From: Acidobacteriota bacterium
GTDB taxonomy: Bacteria > Acidobacteriota > Thermoanaerobaculia > UBA5066 > Gp7-AA6
NCBI GenBank assembly: GCA_020199905.1
Contig: JAIVJS010000076.1
Coordinates: 18,789 to 82,788, forward strand
Reading direction: 5' to 3'
DNA: 64,000 bases
Every line of letters begins with the position of its first letter. Position 1 is the stretch's first letter. Shown in pieces: positions 18,366-27,134 of this stretch. A program made the translations under genes and the position numbers. The notes beneath the pieces are model-generated. The model did not search any database and was not told the origin of the DNA. It saw nothing but the letters and a program-made list of their open reading frames with translations.

Positions 18366-18740
18366 ATGATCAACCCTCGCACGCTTCGCCGGGTTCACCT
18401 CTACCTGGGCGCTCTCTTCGCGCCCGTCCTGCTCGTTTTCACGGCGAGCGGCGCGTGGCAGGTCTATCGGTGGAACGACGCGAAGAAAGATGGGAGCGAC
18501 ACGCCTCCCGCCGTCATACGGGTGGTCTCGGAAATTCACCGCGACCAGACGCTCGCCAAAGACAGGCCGGCGAGGGGCGGCATCAAAGCCTTCGTTTTCG
18601 CGGCCTGCCTCGCGCTGATTTCGACGACACTGCTGGGAATCGCAATGGCCTACCGCTTCACGACGCGGCCCGTCGCCGTCACGCTCTGCCTTCTCGCCGG
18701 AATCCTGGTGCCCGCTCTCCTTCTCCTCCTCGGCCGTTAG
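18366..18740 (+). CDS. Small PepSY-like membrane protein
   Basis: A 124-residue integral membrane protein. It begins RTLRRVHLYLGALFAPVLL, the N-terminal pattern of PepSY-associated membrane proteins. Three hydrophobic segments are visible (about residues 8-33, 74-98 and 101-123). A soluble loop of some 35 residues, which should be periplasmic, holds a short EIHRDQTLA stretch. It is far shorter than full PepSY transporters (which have four segments and repeated domains), so it is either a compact family member or a remnant. The ATG at 18366 follows AAGGATTCG. It is 20 bases after the phosphatase gene on the same strand. Confidence 0.65.
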   Translation: MINPRTLRRVHLYLGALFAPVLLVFTASGAWQVYRWNDAKKDGSDTPPAVIRVVSEIHRDQTLAKDRPARGGIKAFVFAACLALISTTLLGIAMAYRFTTRPVAVTLCLLAGILVPALLLLLGR

Positions 18741-18769
18741 GACTGAAAACCGAAAACTGACCACTCAAA
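18741..18769. repeat. Period-7-like spacer (actgaaaa words)
   Basis: gactgaaaaccgaaaactga-type words fill the gap before the rlmA-like gene. No canonical start codon for that gene exists inside it. Confidence 0.55.
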
Positions 18770-18789
18770 ACCCCTCCCTCCGCTGTCCG

Positions 18790-19605
18790 GTGCGAGGCTG
18801 CGGAGAGCCGCTGGCTCGCGCGGGAGCCACGTGGTCCTGCGAACGCGGTCATACGTTCGACCCGTCGCGCAGCGGGTACCTGAACCTCCTCCAGCCCCAG
18901 GATCGCAAGTCGAAGCATCCCGGCGACTCGAAGGCGGCGGCGGCAGCGCGGCGGCGGCTGTCGGATGCGGGCCTCGAAAACGCGATGCGCGACGAGGTGC
19001 TCCGCGAATACGACTCTCTGCCCTCCGGGGAGGAACGACGCCGGGCGGTCCTCGACGTCGGCTGCGGGGAGGGGTTTCTGCTGGGATCGCTCGCCGGGTC
19101 GCGCGCGCTCGAAGCTCACGGGATCGACATTTCGGCTCTGGCGATCGATCTCGCCGCGAAACGGTATCCCGGCGCGACGTGGATTGTGGGCAACGCGGAT
19201 CGCGGCCTCCCGTGGAGGGACGGCTCCTTCGATCTCGTCCTGTCGGTCACGGCGCGCCGGAACGGTCCGGAGATGCGGAGAGTTCTCCGGGCTTCCGGCC
19301 GCGTCCTCGTCGCGGTGCCGGGACCGGACGACCTCGCGGAGCTCCGAAAGGCGCTCCTCGGAAAAGCGACGGAACGGGACCGGGGCGCCTCCGCGGCGGA
19401 GGAGCTGGCGCCGGATCTCGAGCTGCTCTCCCGCCGGACGGTGCGGACCTCGGCGAGGCTTTCCGCCGCGCAGATCCAGGACCTGCTGACGGCGACCTAT
19501 CGGGGCGGCCGACTCCGCGAGGCGGAGCGCGGGGCCGGGATCGGAGACCTCGCCGTCACGATCAGCCGGGAGCTCCTCGTCTTCCGGGCCGGCGCGCCCG
19601 CCTGA
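18790..19605 (+). CDS. rlmA: RlmA-like 23S rRNA guanine-N1 methyltransferase
   Basis: SAM-dependent methyltransferase resembling E. coli RlmA (G745 of 23S rRNA). Near the N-terminus it has WSCERGHTFD and SGYLNLL, matching RlmA's zinc ribbon and following loop, then KHPGDSKAAAAARR. The SAM-binding loop is LDVGCGEGFLLG and the GIDIS motif follows. The first GTG (18790) lies after the first ribbon cysteine: the in-frame codons just upstream read LRCP before VRGCGEPL, so Cys in CPVRGC would be lost. No ATG/GTG/TTG exists upstream before the stop region; a CTG at 18757 is the only near-cognate option. The true start is therefore unresolved. Confidence 0.82.
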   Translation: MRGCGEPLARAGATWSCERGHTFDPSRSGYLNLLQPQDRKSKHPGDSKAAAAARRRLSDAGLENAMRDEVLREYDSLPSGEERRRAVLDVGCGEGFLLGSLAGSRALEAHGIDISALAIDLAAKRYPGATWIVGNADRGLPWRDGSFDLVLSVTARRNGPEMRRVLRASGRVLVAVPGPDDLAELRKALLGKATERDRGASAAEELAPDLELLSRRTVRTSARLSAAQIQDLLTATYRGGRLREAERGAGIGDLAVTISRELLVFRAGAPA

Positions 19606-19612
19606 TCGCGTC

Positions 19613-20878
19613 CTACTTCGCGCGGGCGCGGATCGCGTTGCGGAAGGCGGCGCGGCCCTTCTCGTCCGGGATGTTCTCCGAGAGAGCGGACCCGAGCGCC
19701 ACCAGGTTCGGGGCCGTTTTCGCGGCCTTCTTGACGAGCACGCGCGCCAGCGGGCCGATGTGCCGCGCGAGCTCCATCGAGACGAAGTGGAGGTCCTCTT
19801 CCCGGAACGCCGGAGCGGGCGTCGGAACCGGTGCCGGGGTCGGCGCGACGGGGGGCGTCGCGACCGCGCCCGGGCGAGCCTCCGGAAACGGCACCGACCA
19901 GGCGCGTGATCCCGTGGGAGCGGGCGGAGTCTGCAGGCCGCGGGCTGGCGGCGAAGGAGTCCGAGACCTCTGCGGCGACCCGACCCGGTCCGTGTCGATG
20001 ATCGTCGCGATGCCGGTGATACCGGGCTCGTCGGCCTCCGGCGCCTCCCCGATCTGCAGCCGGTAGAGGTCCCGGTCGACCGCGTCCACGTTCGGGTAGC
20101 GCTCCTCGCGCTCCTTGGCCATCATTTTGCGCAGGACGCGGCAAATCCCGTCCGAGAGGACCGGCTCGTACTGCCGGGGGTCGGGCAGGGGGTAAGTGAG
20201 GTGCATCGACATCACGAGCGCACCCGAGGTGCCCTTGTAGGGGGCGTGGCCGGTGACCAGATGGTAGAAGGTCGCGCCGAGAGAGTAGATGTCGGCGCGC
20301 GCGTCGATGTCCTTCAGGCCGCGAATCTGTTCCGGCGAGATGTACTGGGGAGTCCCGACGGCCTCTCCCGTCAGCGTCAGGCTCTGGTCTTCTCCGACCC
20401 GCTTGGCGATCCCAAGGTCCACGAGCTTCAATTCGGCGCGGCTGGTGAACATCAGGTTGTCGGGCTTGATGTCGCGGTGGACGATCCCCGCGGCGTGCGC
20501 GACGGCAAGCGCCCGCACTGCCTGGCGGATGACGATCACCGCGTCCTTCTCGCTGAACCGCCCGCCCTTCATGTGCGTCCGGAGCGACTGGCCGTCCACG
20601 TACTCCATCGCGAGGTAATGAATGCCGTCGACGCATCCGAAGTCGTAGACCTGTACGATGTTCGGATGGTTCAGGCGAGCGACGACGCGCGCTTCCTTCA
20701 GGAACCGATGCACGAAGTCCTTGTCCGCCGCGAACTGCGGTGCGAGAGTCTTCAACGCGACGATGCGTTCGAGCGTCACGTTCTTCGCGCGATACACCTT
20801 CCCCATCCCGCCGGAGCCGAGCTCCTCGAGGACCTCGTAGGCGCCGAAGCGCCGCCCCGCGAGGCTCTCTTCCGTCAC
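19613..20878 (-). CDS. Cytoplasmic Ser/Thr protein kinase, downstream of heme sensor
   Basis: Hanks-type kinase of 421 residues. The glycine loop is GSGGMGKVYRA (21-31), the ATP lysine Lys43 in VALKTL, the catalytic loop HRDIKPDN (134-141) and the metal-binding motif DLG (154-156) instead of DFG; SPEQ stands for APE. All catalytic residues are present. A Pro/Ala-rich linker (about 310-365) leads to a small C-terminal helical module (LARHIGPLARVLVKKAA) found on many bacterial kinases. There is no membrane segment, so its input must come from a partner. The gene encoding a heme-binding HAMP protein lies 76 bases upstream on the same strand. The start is GTG with only a weak ribosome-binding site. 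Confidence 0.92.
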   Translation of the reverse strand: MTEESLAGRRFGAYEVLEELGSGGMGKVYRAKNVTLERIVALKTLAPQFAADKDFVHRFLKEARVVARLNHPNIVQVYDFGCVDGIHYLAMEYVDGQSLRTHMKGGRFSEKDAVIVIRQAVRALAVAHAAGIVHRDIKPDNLMFTSRAELKLVDLGIAKRVGEDQSLTLTGEAVGTPQYISPEQIRGLKDIDARADIYSLGATFYHLVTGHAPYKGTSGALVMSMHLTYPLPDPRQYEPVLSDGICRVLRKMMAKEREERYPNVDAVDRDLYRLQIGEAPEADEPGITGIATIIDTDRVGSPQRSRTPSPPARGLQTPPAPTGSRAWSVPFPEARPGAVATPPVAPTPAPVPTPAPAFREEDLHFVSMELARHIGPLARVLVKKAAKTAPNLVALGSALSENIPDEKGRAAFRNAIRARAK

Positions 20879-20954
20879 GACCGGGCGCTCCGGGACCGCG
20901 CGTCGCGGAAGGGCGTCCCGCTCACGGGACGGGGTCGCGCTTCGGGCACCCCCG

Positions 20955-21830
20955 CTACTCCTCCTCGAGCAGCTTGAGGGCCTTCACGAGGCTGATCCGC
21001 ATCCGGTTGAAGGACCCCGCGAGCACGCCGACCTCGTCCTGACTCCCGAGTCGGACCTCCGGCGCTTCGAGGTCGCCCATCGAAACGGCATCCGCCATCT
21101 GGGAGAGCCGTCGGATCGGGCGAAGGATCGTGAACCACAGCAGGAGATTCAAAAGCACGAGGATGAACGCGAAGATTCCCACGAGCGAGGCCAGCATGGT
21201 GCGGTGCGCCTGCTGCGCCATCGCGAGAGGCACCGCCATGGGGACCGACACGATCTGAGCGCCGATGGTCTCCTGCAGCTTCCAGCCGTATCCGCCGGCC
21301 GTGCCGTACCTCTTCACGACGGACGCGGGCGTCATCTCGGGCGTCGTGTGACAGGACAGGCAGCCGGGGTCGGTGATCGTGATCGGCCGGGCGAGATACA
21401 GCGCCCTGCCCAGGGGAGCGTCGCGCTCGCCGATGATCTCGTGGAGCTTCGTGTCTCCGCGGAAGGCGTTGACGACGTCCGCCTCCCAGTCGACCGTGCG
21501 GTCGCGCGGGTTCGTCGGGTTCAACGTGGCTTCCTTGTACATGTACTCGGGGTGCGTCTCCCGCAGCGTGTTGAAGATCTCCGTCGCCGAATAGGCGGGG
21601 ATCGTCTGCGGGAGGAATTCCTCGGTCAGGCGTCCGGCCAGCAGCGGCTTGATCTGCTTGTTGGTGTAGCCGCGGGTGGCCAGGGCCGTCTGCATCATCA
21701 GCCGCGCGTGCTGAATCACCTGGGTGCGGGCATTCTTCTGAAGGAGGTTCTGGGTGATGAGGTGCGCCGGCACGAGCGCGATCCCGACACACAGAACCAG
21801 GATCAAGTTGAACTTGACCAGAAGCGACAT
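20955..21830 (-). CDS. DUF3365 (Tll0287-like) c-type heme sensor with HAMP, no output domain
   Basis: A 291-residue membrane sensor. Segment 1 (about 5-25) anchors it. The periplasmic part (26-210) is a DUF3365/Tll0287-like heme domain with one CLSCH motif (157-161) for covalent heme. Segment 2 (212-235) is followed by a HAMP linker (236-290), and the protein then stops: no kinase, cyclase or methyl-accepting domain follows. HAMP relays piston or rotation signals to an output module, so a separate partner is expected; the Ser/Thr kinase gene directly downstream is the obvious candidate. The family senses redox state or gases; the ligand here is unknown. AGGAGA precedes the ATG and a TAGAAT box lies upstream. 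Confidence 0.88.
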   Translation of the reverse strand: MSLLVKFNLILVLCVGIALVPAHLITQNLLQKNARTQVIQHARLMMQTALATRGYTNKQIKPLLAGRLTEEFLPQTIPAYSATEIFNTLRETHPEYMYKEATLNPTNPRDRTVDWEADVVNAFRGDTKLHEIIGERDAPLGRALYLARPITITDPGCLSCHTTPEMTPASVVKRYGTAGGYGWKLQETIGAQIVSVPMAVPLAMAQQAHRTMLASLVGIFAFILVLLNLLLWFTILRPIRRLSQMADAVSMGDLEAPEVRLGSQDEVGVLAGSFNRMRISLVKALKLLEEE

Positions 21831-21865
21831 GGGTTCTCCTGTTTCCTGTCCGTTTCGGAGACACC

Positions 21866-21871
21866 ATTCTA
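21866..21871 (-). promoter_or_regulatory. -10 box of the heme sensor-kinase unit
   Basis: On the minus strand TAGAAT lies 35 bases before the ATG at 21830, leaving a leader of roughly 28 bases that includes AGGAGA. No convincing -35 element is seen. Confidence 0.45.
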
Positions 21872-21978
21872 ACGCGGGCAGTCCAATCGGCGATGTGCGA
21901 GAGACTTACCTTCACGCCGACCTTCTCTCCGGCTCGTGGGGAGCCCTCTTCTCGGTATCGCCCTCCAGATGAATGACG

Positions 21979-22191
21979 CCCTCACCCCGGCCCTCTCCGG
22001 CAAGCGGGGAGAGGGGGAGAGCTGCGCTTGCGTGGAGATGCTGGCGACGCTCGCAGCGTGAGAAGTCTCCCGACCGAAGGGAAGGAGGAGGCTCACGCTG
22101 CGGGAGCCGGAGCTCGCGGAGGGACGAGGCGAGCGGTCGAGCCATCAGGCGAGCCGCCGGCGCGTGAGCGCGTCCCGGAGGGAGGCGACGG
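21979..22191. repeat. Composite palindromic repeat, copy 1
   Basis: It opens with a hairpin built from ccctctcc and ggggagaggg, then gtctcccgacc, then a core beginning ggacgaggcgagcggtcg at about 22122 and ending ggcgacgg. Copies 2 and 3 are at 23814-24028 and 30532-30715. Confidence 0.8.
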
Positions 22192-22377
22192 AGGTTTGCC
22201 TTCATCCTCAGGATGTGACACTCTCAATGCTTCCGCCGGTCTCGCAGGTCGAGTCTTCGCGGGCAGCGGTCCAACCGCGAACGTAGGCCTCGCCGGCGAA
22301 TCCTTCGTTCAAAATACTCAGCCGGAAAGACATAGCGGCGCAGCGCCACTTCGGGGGCGCCCGCGGAAAAGAGATTC

Positions 22378-23793
22378 ATGCCTTTTTCCACGTTCGGACT
22401 CCATTCCGACCTCCTCCGAGGCGTCAAGGAAATGGGGTTCACCCGACCCACTCCGATCCAGCAGGACACGATCCCGCCCGCGATGGCGGGAAAGGACGTG
22501 CTCGCCTGCGCGATGACCGGCAGCGGCAAGACCGCCGCGTTCGGCCTTCCGATCCTGAACCGCATCATGGGCAAGCCGCGCGGTAAGACGCGTGCCCTGA
22601 TCGTCACCCCGACGCGCGAGCTCGCCGCGCAGATCGAAGAGCACCTGACGGCGATGGCGGTCCACACTCCCCTTTCCGCCGCGGCTGTTTTCGGCGGCGT
22701 CGGCATGGGCCCCCAGGAGCACGCGTTCCGCCGCGGGGCGGACATCATCGTCGCGACGCCCGGCCGGCTTCTCGACCATTTTCGCTTTCCCTATGCGCGC
22801 CTGGATGCTCTCGAGGTTCTCGTCCTCGACGAAGCGGACCGGATGCTCGACATGGGGTTTCTTCCCGACATCCGCCGCGTGCTGAAGCACCTGCCGGTCA
22901 AGCGGCAGACCCTCTTCTTCTCCGCGACGATGCCGCCCCCGATCGTGACGCTCACCCGGGAGATGCTCCACAACCCGTTCACCGTCAACCTCGAGCGGGT
23001 GCCCGAGCCGGCCGTCGGGATCACGCAGGCGGTCTATCCGGTCTCGCAGAACCTGAAGGCGCCGCTGCTGCTCGAGCTCATCAAGCGAGGCGACTTCCGG
23101 AGCGTTCTCGTCTTCACGCGCACGAAGCATCGGGCTAATCGCCTCGCCGACAACCTCACGAAGAACGGAGTCGCCTGCGAGCGCATTCACGGGAACCGCA
23201 GCCAGATGCAGCGCACGGCGGCGCTGGCCGGGTTCAAGGACGGGCGCTTTAAGGTCCTCGTCGCGACCGACATCGCCGCCCGCGGCATCGACGTCGAGGC
23301 GCTCTCGCACGTGGTCAACTTCGACGTGCCGCATGTTCCCGAGGACTACATCCATCGCGTGGGCCGCACGGCGCGCGCGGAGCTGACGGGAGATGCCTTC
23401 ACCTTCGTGTCGCCCGAGGAAGAGACGGATCTCCGGCAGATCGAGCACGCCATCGCCAAACGCCTTCCGCGGATCACCGTCCCGGGGTTCGACTACTCGA
23501 AGGCCCCCGCCGAAAAGTTCGAGGTGCCTCTGGCCGAGCGGATCGCCGAGATCCGGGCCCGCAAGGCGGGCGACCGCGCGCGAGCCAAGGAAAAAGCGGA
23601 ACGCCGCGCCCGAGCGATGCAGCCCGCGCGAGCCGGAAGCCCCTCGGCCGCTCACCGCGGTCCCTCGGGGCCATCGCGAGGCCCGTCAGGCCCGCGCCCC
23701 AATCTCTCGATCGTGCGGCCCTCAGGCCCGTCAGGCCCCAGCGGCCCGCGCACGGTAGCGCCGAGCTACGGTCGCAGGCCCGGGGGCCGTTAA
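22378..23793 (+). CDS. DEAD-box RNA helicase, RhlE-like, with GPSGP tail
   Basis: ATP-dependent RNA helicase of 471 residues. The motifs are in order: the Q motif (GFTRPTPIQQ), Walker A MTGSGKT, PTRELA, TPGRLLD, DEAD in LVLDEADRMLD, SAT, and HRVGRTAR. The core ends near residue 375. The remaining hundred residues are basic, then consist of repeated GPSGP / RGPSGP units and an RRPGGR end, a disordered RNA-binding tail. RhlE-type helicases act in ribosome assembly and mRNA decay, often at low temperature. The gene has a long leader and ends in a hairpin-rich repeat, so it is probably transcribed alone. Confidence 0.92.
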   Translation: MPFSTFGLHSDLLRGVKEMGFTRPTPIQQDTIPPAMAGKDVLACAMTGSGKTAAFGLPILNRIMGKPRGKTRALIVTPTRELAAQIEEHLTAMAVHTPLSAAAVFGGVGMGPQEHAFRRGADIIVATPGRLLDHFRFPYARLDALEVLVLDEADRMLDMGFLPDIRRVLKHLPVKRQTLFFSATMPPPIVTLTREMLHNPFTVNLERVPEPAVGITQAVYPVSQNLKAPLLLELIKRGDFRSVLVFTRTKHRANRLADNLTKNGVACERIHGNRSQMQRTAALAGFKDGRFKVLVATDIAARGIDVEALSHVVNFDVPHVPEDYIHRVGRTARAELTGDAFTFVSPEEETDLRQIEHAIAKRLPRITVPGFDYSKAPAEKFEVPLAERIAEIRARKAGDRARAKEKAERRARAMQPARAGSPSAAHRGPSGPSRGPSGPRPNLSIVRPSGPSGPSGPRTVAPSYGRRPGGR

Positions 23794-23813
23794 CGTCAGG
23801 CTTCGAGTCACGT

Positions 23814-24028
23814 CCCTCACCCCGGCCCTCTCCCCCGGCGCACGGGGAGAGGGGGCGGAGCGGCGCCGCGGTCAGGTCCGTGACTGAGCTCGCGCCGAGA
23901 GGAGTCTCCCGACCAGAGGGAGGGAGGAGCCTCTCGGGGCGGGAGCCGCAGCGAACGAAGGACGAGGCGAGCGGTCGAGCCGACAGGCGAGCCGCTCGCG
24001 CACGTCCCGCAGTGAGCGGAGGCGACGG
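23814..24028. repeat. Composite palindromic repeat, copy 2
   Basis: It lies between two convergent genes. It begins with a strong hairpin (ccctctcccc / cggggagaggg, 23824-23854), then gtctcccgacc, then the core from 23960 (ggacgaggcgagcggtcg). It ends with ggcgacgg about ten bases before the stop codon of the minus-strand gene. The hairpin may stop transcription of the helicase gene. Confidence 0.8.
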
Positions 24029-24038
24029 TTGGCGACGA

Positions 24039-25985
24039 TTACTTGCCGACCGCCCCGCCGTACACGGGCAGCGAGCCCGGCAGCGACGGAGGAGCGGGCG
24101 GCGAAGGGAGGCCGAGCGGACTCGGAACGGTCTGGCCGGGCAGGGTCGGCAGCGGAACGCTTCGTCCGCGCGCGTACACCTCGTGCCGTCCGTTTTTCTT
24201 GTACCACTCCGCGAGCGAAGCGGTCTGGAACATTTCCTCGATGATCTTCCGCCAGCCGACGCCGGTGTTGTACGCGCAGAAGGAGATCTCCCCCATCTGG
24301 GTGGCGTACGGAATGATGCACATCTCGGTGCGGCGGAAGTCGTAGTTGAAGAGGTCCTGGAACCACATCCCGCCGATGAAGAAGACGCGCCAGTCGTACC
24401 GCTTCTTCTTCGAGAAGCCGAGCTTGCCGCCCGTGTGCCCGTCCATGATCTGAACGACCTTCCAGGGCGAGAGGCTCTTCGGGATTCCGGACGGCTTCAG
24501 GTTTCGCAGGATCGACAGAGCCGTCTGGAACGCGGTCCAGTTCTTCTTGCGGGCGGAGTCGGTGATGCCCTTGATGTCGGAGAGCATGCGGTCCACGTTC
24601 AGCATCGCCGGTACCGGGACCGACTCCTTCGTCTTCGAATCCACGAGGAGCATCGTCCCGATCCCGCAGTTCGGGTGGCATCCGCATTTCAGGGAGCCCC
24701 ACTCCGATTCGAGTCCACCGAGAAGGTCCTTCAGGTCCGAAAAGGGCCCCGACGCCGAGAGCGGGTACCAGTCGCGCATCGGCTCGCCGATCCCGGCCTG
24801 GGACTTCGCGTCGTGCGCCAGGTGAGACAGCGTGTAGCGCTGCTTTTTCCGGGTGTCGTCGTCGATCTCCTCGTCCCGGCCGGTGAATGAGACGGGCTGG
24901 AAGGAAACCGTGTTGATCTTGTCGATGTTCTGGATCGCGAACTTGAGGATTTCCCCCACCTGGTGGTCGTTGACGGTGTTCACGATCGTGGTCACGAGCG
25001 TGATGTCGACGCCCGCCTTGTGGAGGTTTTCGATCGCGCGCTGCTTCACGTCGAAGAGGTTTCCGACCTTGCGGTGCTCGTTCGCGGCGTTGTCCACGCC
25101 GTCAAACTGCAGGTAGACGAACCGCAGCCCCGCTTCGGCGGCCTCGCGGGCAAAATCTACTTCCTGGGCGAACCGGATTCCGTTGGTCGCCGCCTGGACG
25201 GAGAAGTAACCGACCTCGCGCGCGTAACGAACGGCCTGGAGGAAGTAGGGCGAGATGGTGGGCTCGCCTCCCGAGAACTGGACCGAGAGCTGGCGCCTCG
25301 GCTTGATGGAGACCGCGTCGTCGAGGAGCTTCTGGATGTCTTCCCACTCGAGCTCGTGCACATAACCGACCTGGTTGGCGTCCATGAAGCAGGGATTGCA
25401 CATCATGTTGCAGCGGTTCGTGAGGTCGATCGTCAGCACCGCTCCGCGGCCGTATTTGATCGACGAAGTGCCGTGCTCGTGCAGGCCGTCCTTCGGAATC
25501 ACGAAATCGCGCCCGGGGTAGAGGGACTCGAGCCGCTTGAAGAACGCGGGATCCGTCGACATCACGTCTTCGAAATGGCCGTGCTCCGGGCAGTCCTTCT
25601 TCATCAGGATCTTGCCGTCTTCCTCCACGATCCTCGCCTTGATCTCACCGGGGTTTCCGTCGACCAGAACCTTCCAGTCGGCCTCCCCGGAGAGGATCCT
25701 GGTGCGCACTTCCGTCACGCATTTGGGGCAGAGGGAGTCCGTCTCGCGAGGGAATCCGAACTGCGGAAACGTCCGCTCCTTTTGCTTGAGGAGGGGCGCA
25801 GGCGCCCACTTCGGCTGAAACGAGTTCTGCTCGAAGCGGCGATCGACGGCGCGGGTCGCGCGCCAGAATGCGTCGGCGGTCAGTCGGAGTCCGGAGTAGA
25901 TAGCGTTCCGCATCTTGGGGTGCCCGGAAAGTGCCCGGGACAGTCTCCTTGATTGTCGGCGGGGGAATCCCGACCGGTTCTTCAT
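24039..25985 (-). CDS. Radical SAM protein of the tetraether-synthase (Tes/MSS-like) type
   Basis: A 648-residue radical SAM enzyme. The SAM cluster is CNMMCNPC (Cys192, Cys196, Cys199), followed by SGGEP (238-242). An N-terminal metal site is suggested by CPKC (86-89) and DCPEHG (Cys132). Further cysteines lie at 434, 436, 440 (CGCHPNC) and at 556 and 570 (FCAYN), enough for extra clusters. This layout, including CPxC...CPEHG, fits the MJ0619/Tes family, which joins lipid tails to make membrane-spanning lipids; homologues are reported in Acidobacteria. That assignment is by recalled family features. It could be another member of the group. The C-terminus is Pro-rich. A TAGAAT box lies just before the ATG; thiO is immediately upstream. 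Confidence 0.7.
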   Translation of the reverse strand: MKNRSGFPRRQSRRLSRALSGHPKMRNAIYSGLRLTADAFWRATRAVDRRFEQNSFQPKWAPAPLLKQKERTFPQFGFPRETDSLCPKCVTEVRTRILSGEADWKVLVDGNPGEIKARIVEEDGKILMKKDCPEHGHFEDVMSTDPAFFKRLESLYPGRDFVIPKDGLHEHGTSSIKYGRGAVLTIDLTNRCNMMCNPCFMDANQVGYVHELEWEDIQKLLDDAVSIKPRRQLSVQFSGGEPTISPYFLQAVRYAREVGYFSVQAATNGIRFAQEVDFAREAAEAGLRFVYLQFDGVDNAANEHRKVGNLFDVKQRAIENLHKAGVDITLVTTIVNTVNDHQVGEILKFAIQNIDKINTVSFQPVSFTGRDEEIDDDTRKKQRYTLSHLAHDAKSQAGIGEPMRDWYPLSASGPFSDLKDLLGGLESEWGSLKCGCHPNCGIGTMLLVDSKTKESVPVPAMLNVDRMLSDIKGITDSARKKNWTAFQTALSILRNLKPSGIPKSLSPWKVVQIMDGHTGGKLGFSKKKRYDWRVFFIGGMWFQDLFNYDFRRTEMCIIPYATQMGEISFCAYNTGVGWRKIIEEMFQTASLAEWYKKNGRHEVYARGRSVPLPTLPGQTVPSPLGLPSPPAPPSLPGSLPVYGGAVGK

Positions 25986-25991
25986 CGCATT

Positions 25992-27134
25992 CTATCCGAA
26001 AACCGGCTCCTTCCACGGTTGTCCCGTGATGTTCGACCCTGTCGCAAATCGGGCCGCCGCGAACGGGGCGAGCGATTCTCCGGGGTCCGCGAGTATCGAG
26101 TCGGCGACCCGAACCGCCGTGACGGGAGCGAGAAGGATTCCGTTTCGGAAGTGTCCGGCGGCGAAGAAGAGGCCCGGAAGCCGAGACGCGCCGAGGATCG
26201 GGAGGGCATCGCGGCTGGCCGGGCGCAGGCCCGACCACGCGTCCATGAACTGCGCCCGCCTGAGAGACGGGACGAGCCGGCATGCCGCGTCGATGAGCGC
26301 CGCCACGGCCCCCGCGGTCACGTCCTTCCGGAACCCGACGTCCTCTTCCGTGGAACCGAGGACGACGGAGCCATCCGCCCGGGGAACGACATAGACGTCC
26401 GCCGATTGAACGACGCGCGGGAGGAAAGGAGGCGTCCCGGCGAGCCGAACGATCTGTCCCCGCACCGGCTTGACCGGCAGAGGCGCCGTTTCGGGGTCGA
26501 AAGCCGCCCAGGCGCCCGCCGCGTCCACCACGGCCCCGGCTTCAAAGACTCCGCCGTCCGTTTCGACGCCGCGACACCGGTTCTCCGAGACGTGAAAGCG
26601 GCGGGCGCCCGTGCCCAGAACGAACCGGACGCCGCGTGTTGCGGCCGACTCCCAGAGAGCCCGCGTGAGACGGCGGGGATCCACCGAGCCGTCCTCCCGG
26701 AAAAAGAGGCCGCCTCGGGCGTCCGGAGACACGAGCCCTCGGCTGAGCCGCTGGACCCCGTCCCGATCGACCTCCTCGACGGGAAACGCCGACGCCTGGC
26801 GGTCGAGCCACGCGGAGAAGTCCGCGCGGCCGTCGAGGTCGCACCGAAGGACGCCGTTCGGACTCCATCCCACCGGAAGCCCGGTTTCCCGCTCGAGCTC
26901 CGCGCACCACCCGGGATAGAGCCGCCGGCTTTCGGCGGCGAGATCGAAAAGGGGGCCGCGGGGAAGCCGTTCGGCTCGGGGAGCGATCAGGCCGGCAGCC
27001 GCGCCCGACGCTTCGGATCCGGGCTCCGCGCGTTCGAGGACCGTGACGGCCGCGCCGCGCCCGGCGAGCTCGCGGGCGAGCGCACACCCGATCGCGCCGC
27101 CTCCGACGATCAGGACGTCCGGCCGGGAGCTCAC
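25992..27134 (-). CDS. thiO: FAD-dependent glycine oxidase ThiO-like
   Basis: A flavoprotein amino-acid oxidase of the DAO family, 380 residues. In thiazole synthesis ThiO oxidises glycine to dehydroglycine. The dinucleotide-binding loop GGGAIGCALARELA is at the N-terminus, the substrate/FAD loop around GSEASGAAAGLIAPR follows, and the C-terminal GHFRNGILLAP is typical of ThiO. No other thiamine gene is in the window, so another amine substrate cannot be excluded. The start is GTG and overlaps the stop of the upstream gene by four bases (GTGA). Confidence 0.85.
   Translation of the reverse strand: MSSRPDVLIVGGGAIGCALARELAGRGAAVTVLERAEPGSEASGAAAGLIAPRAERLPRGPLFDLAAESRRLYPGWCAELERETGLPVGWSPNGVLRCDLDGRADFSAWLDRQASAFPVEEVDRDGVQRLSRGLVSPDARGGLFFREDGSVDPRRLTRALWESAATRGVRFVLGTGARRFHVSENRCRGVETDGGVFEAGAVVDAAGAWAAFDPETAPLPVKPVRGQIVRLAGTPPFLPRVVQSADVYVVPRADGSVVLGSTEEDVGFRKDVTAGAVAALIDAACRLVPSLRRAQFMDAWSGLRPASRDALPILGASRLPGLFFAAGHFRNGILLAPVTAVRVADSILADPGESLAPFAAARFATGSNITGQPWKEPVFG

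Larger units (their letters stand above)
21831..22377. other. 547-base non-coding region before the DEAD-box gene
   Basis: No gene is supported here. The left part holds the promoter of the heme sensor. The middle (21979-22191) holds copy 1 of a composite palindromic repeat. The right part (22192-22377) is probably the helicase leader, with a small GCGGT-CCAA-ACCGC-like hairpin near 22265 and a GC-rich stem near 22340. A structured leader before an RNA helicase gene could be autoregulatory; that is only inference. Confidence 0.5.

Noticed and set aside
22216..22310. A tRNA-like stretch with GTTCAAAA
   Set aside because: No acceptor stem or anticodon arm could be paired; only a chance resemblance to a T-loop.
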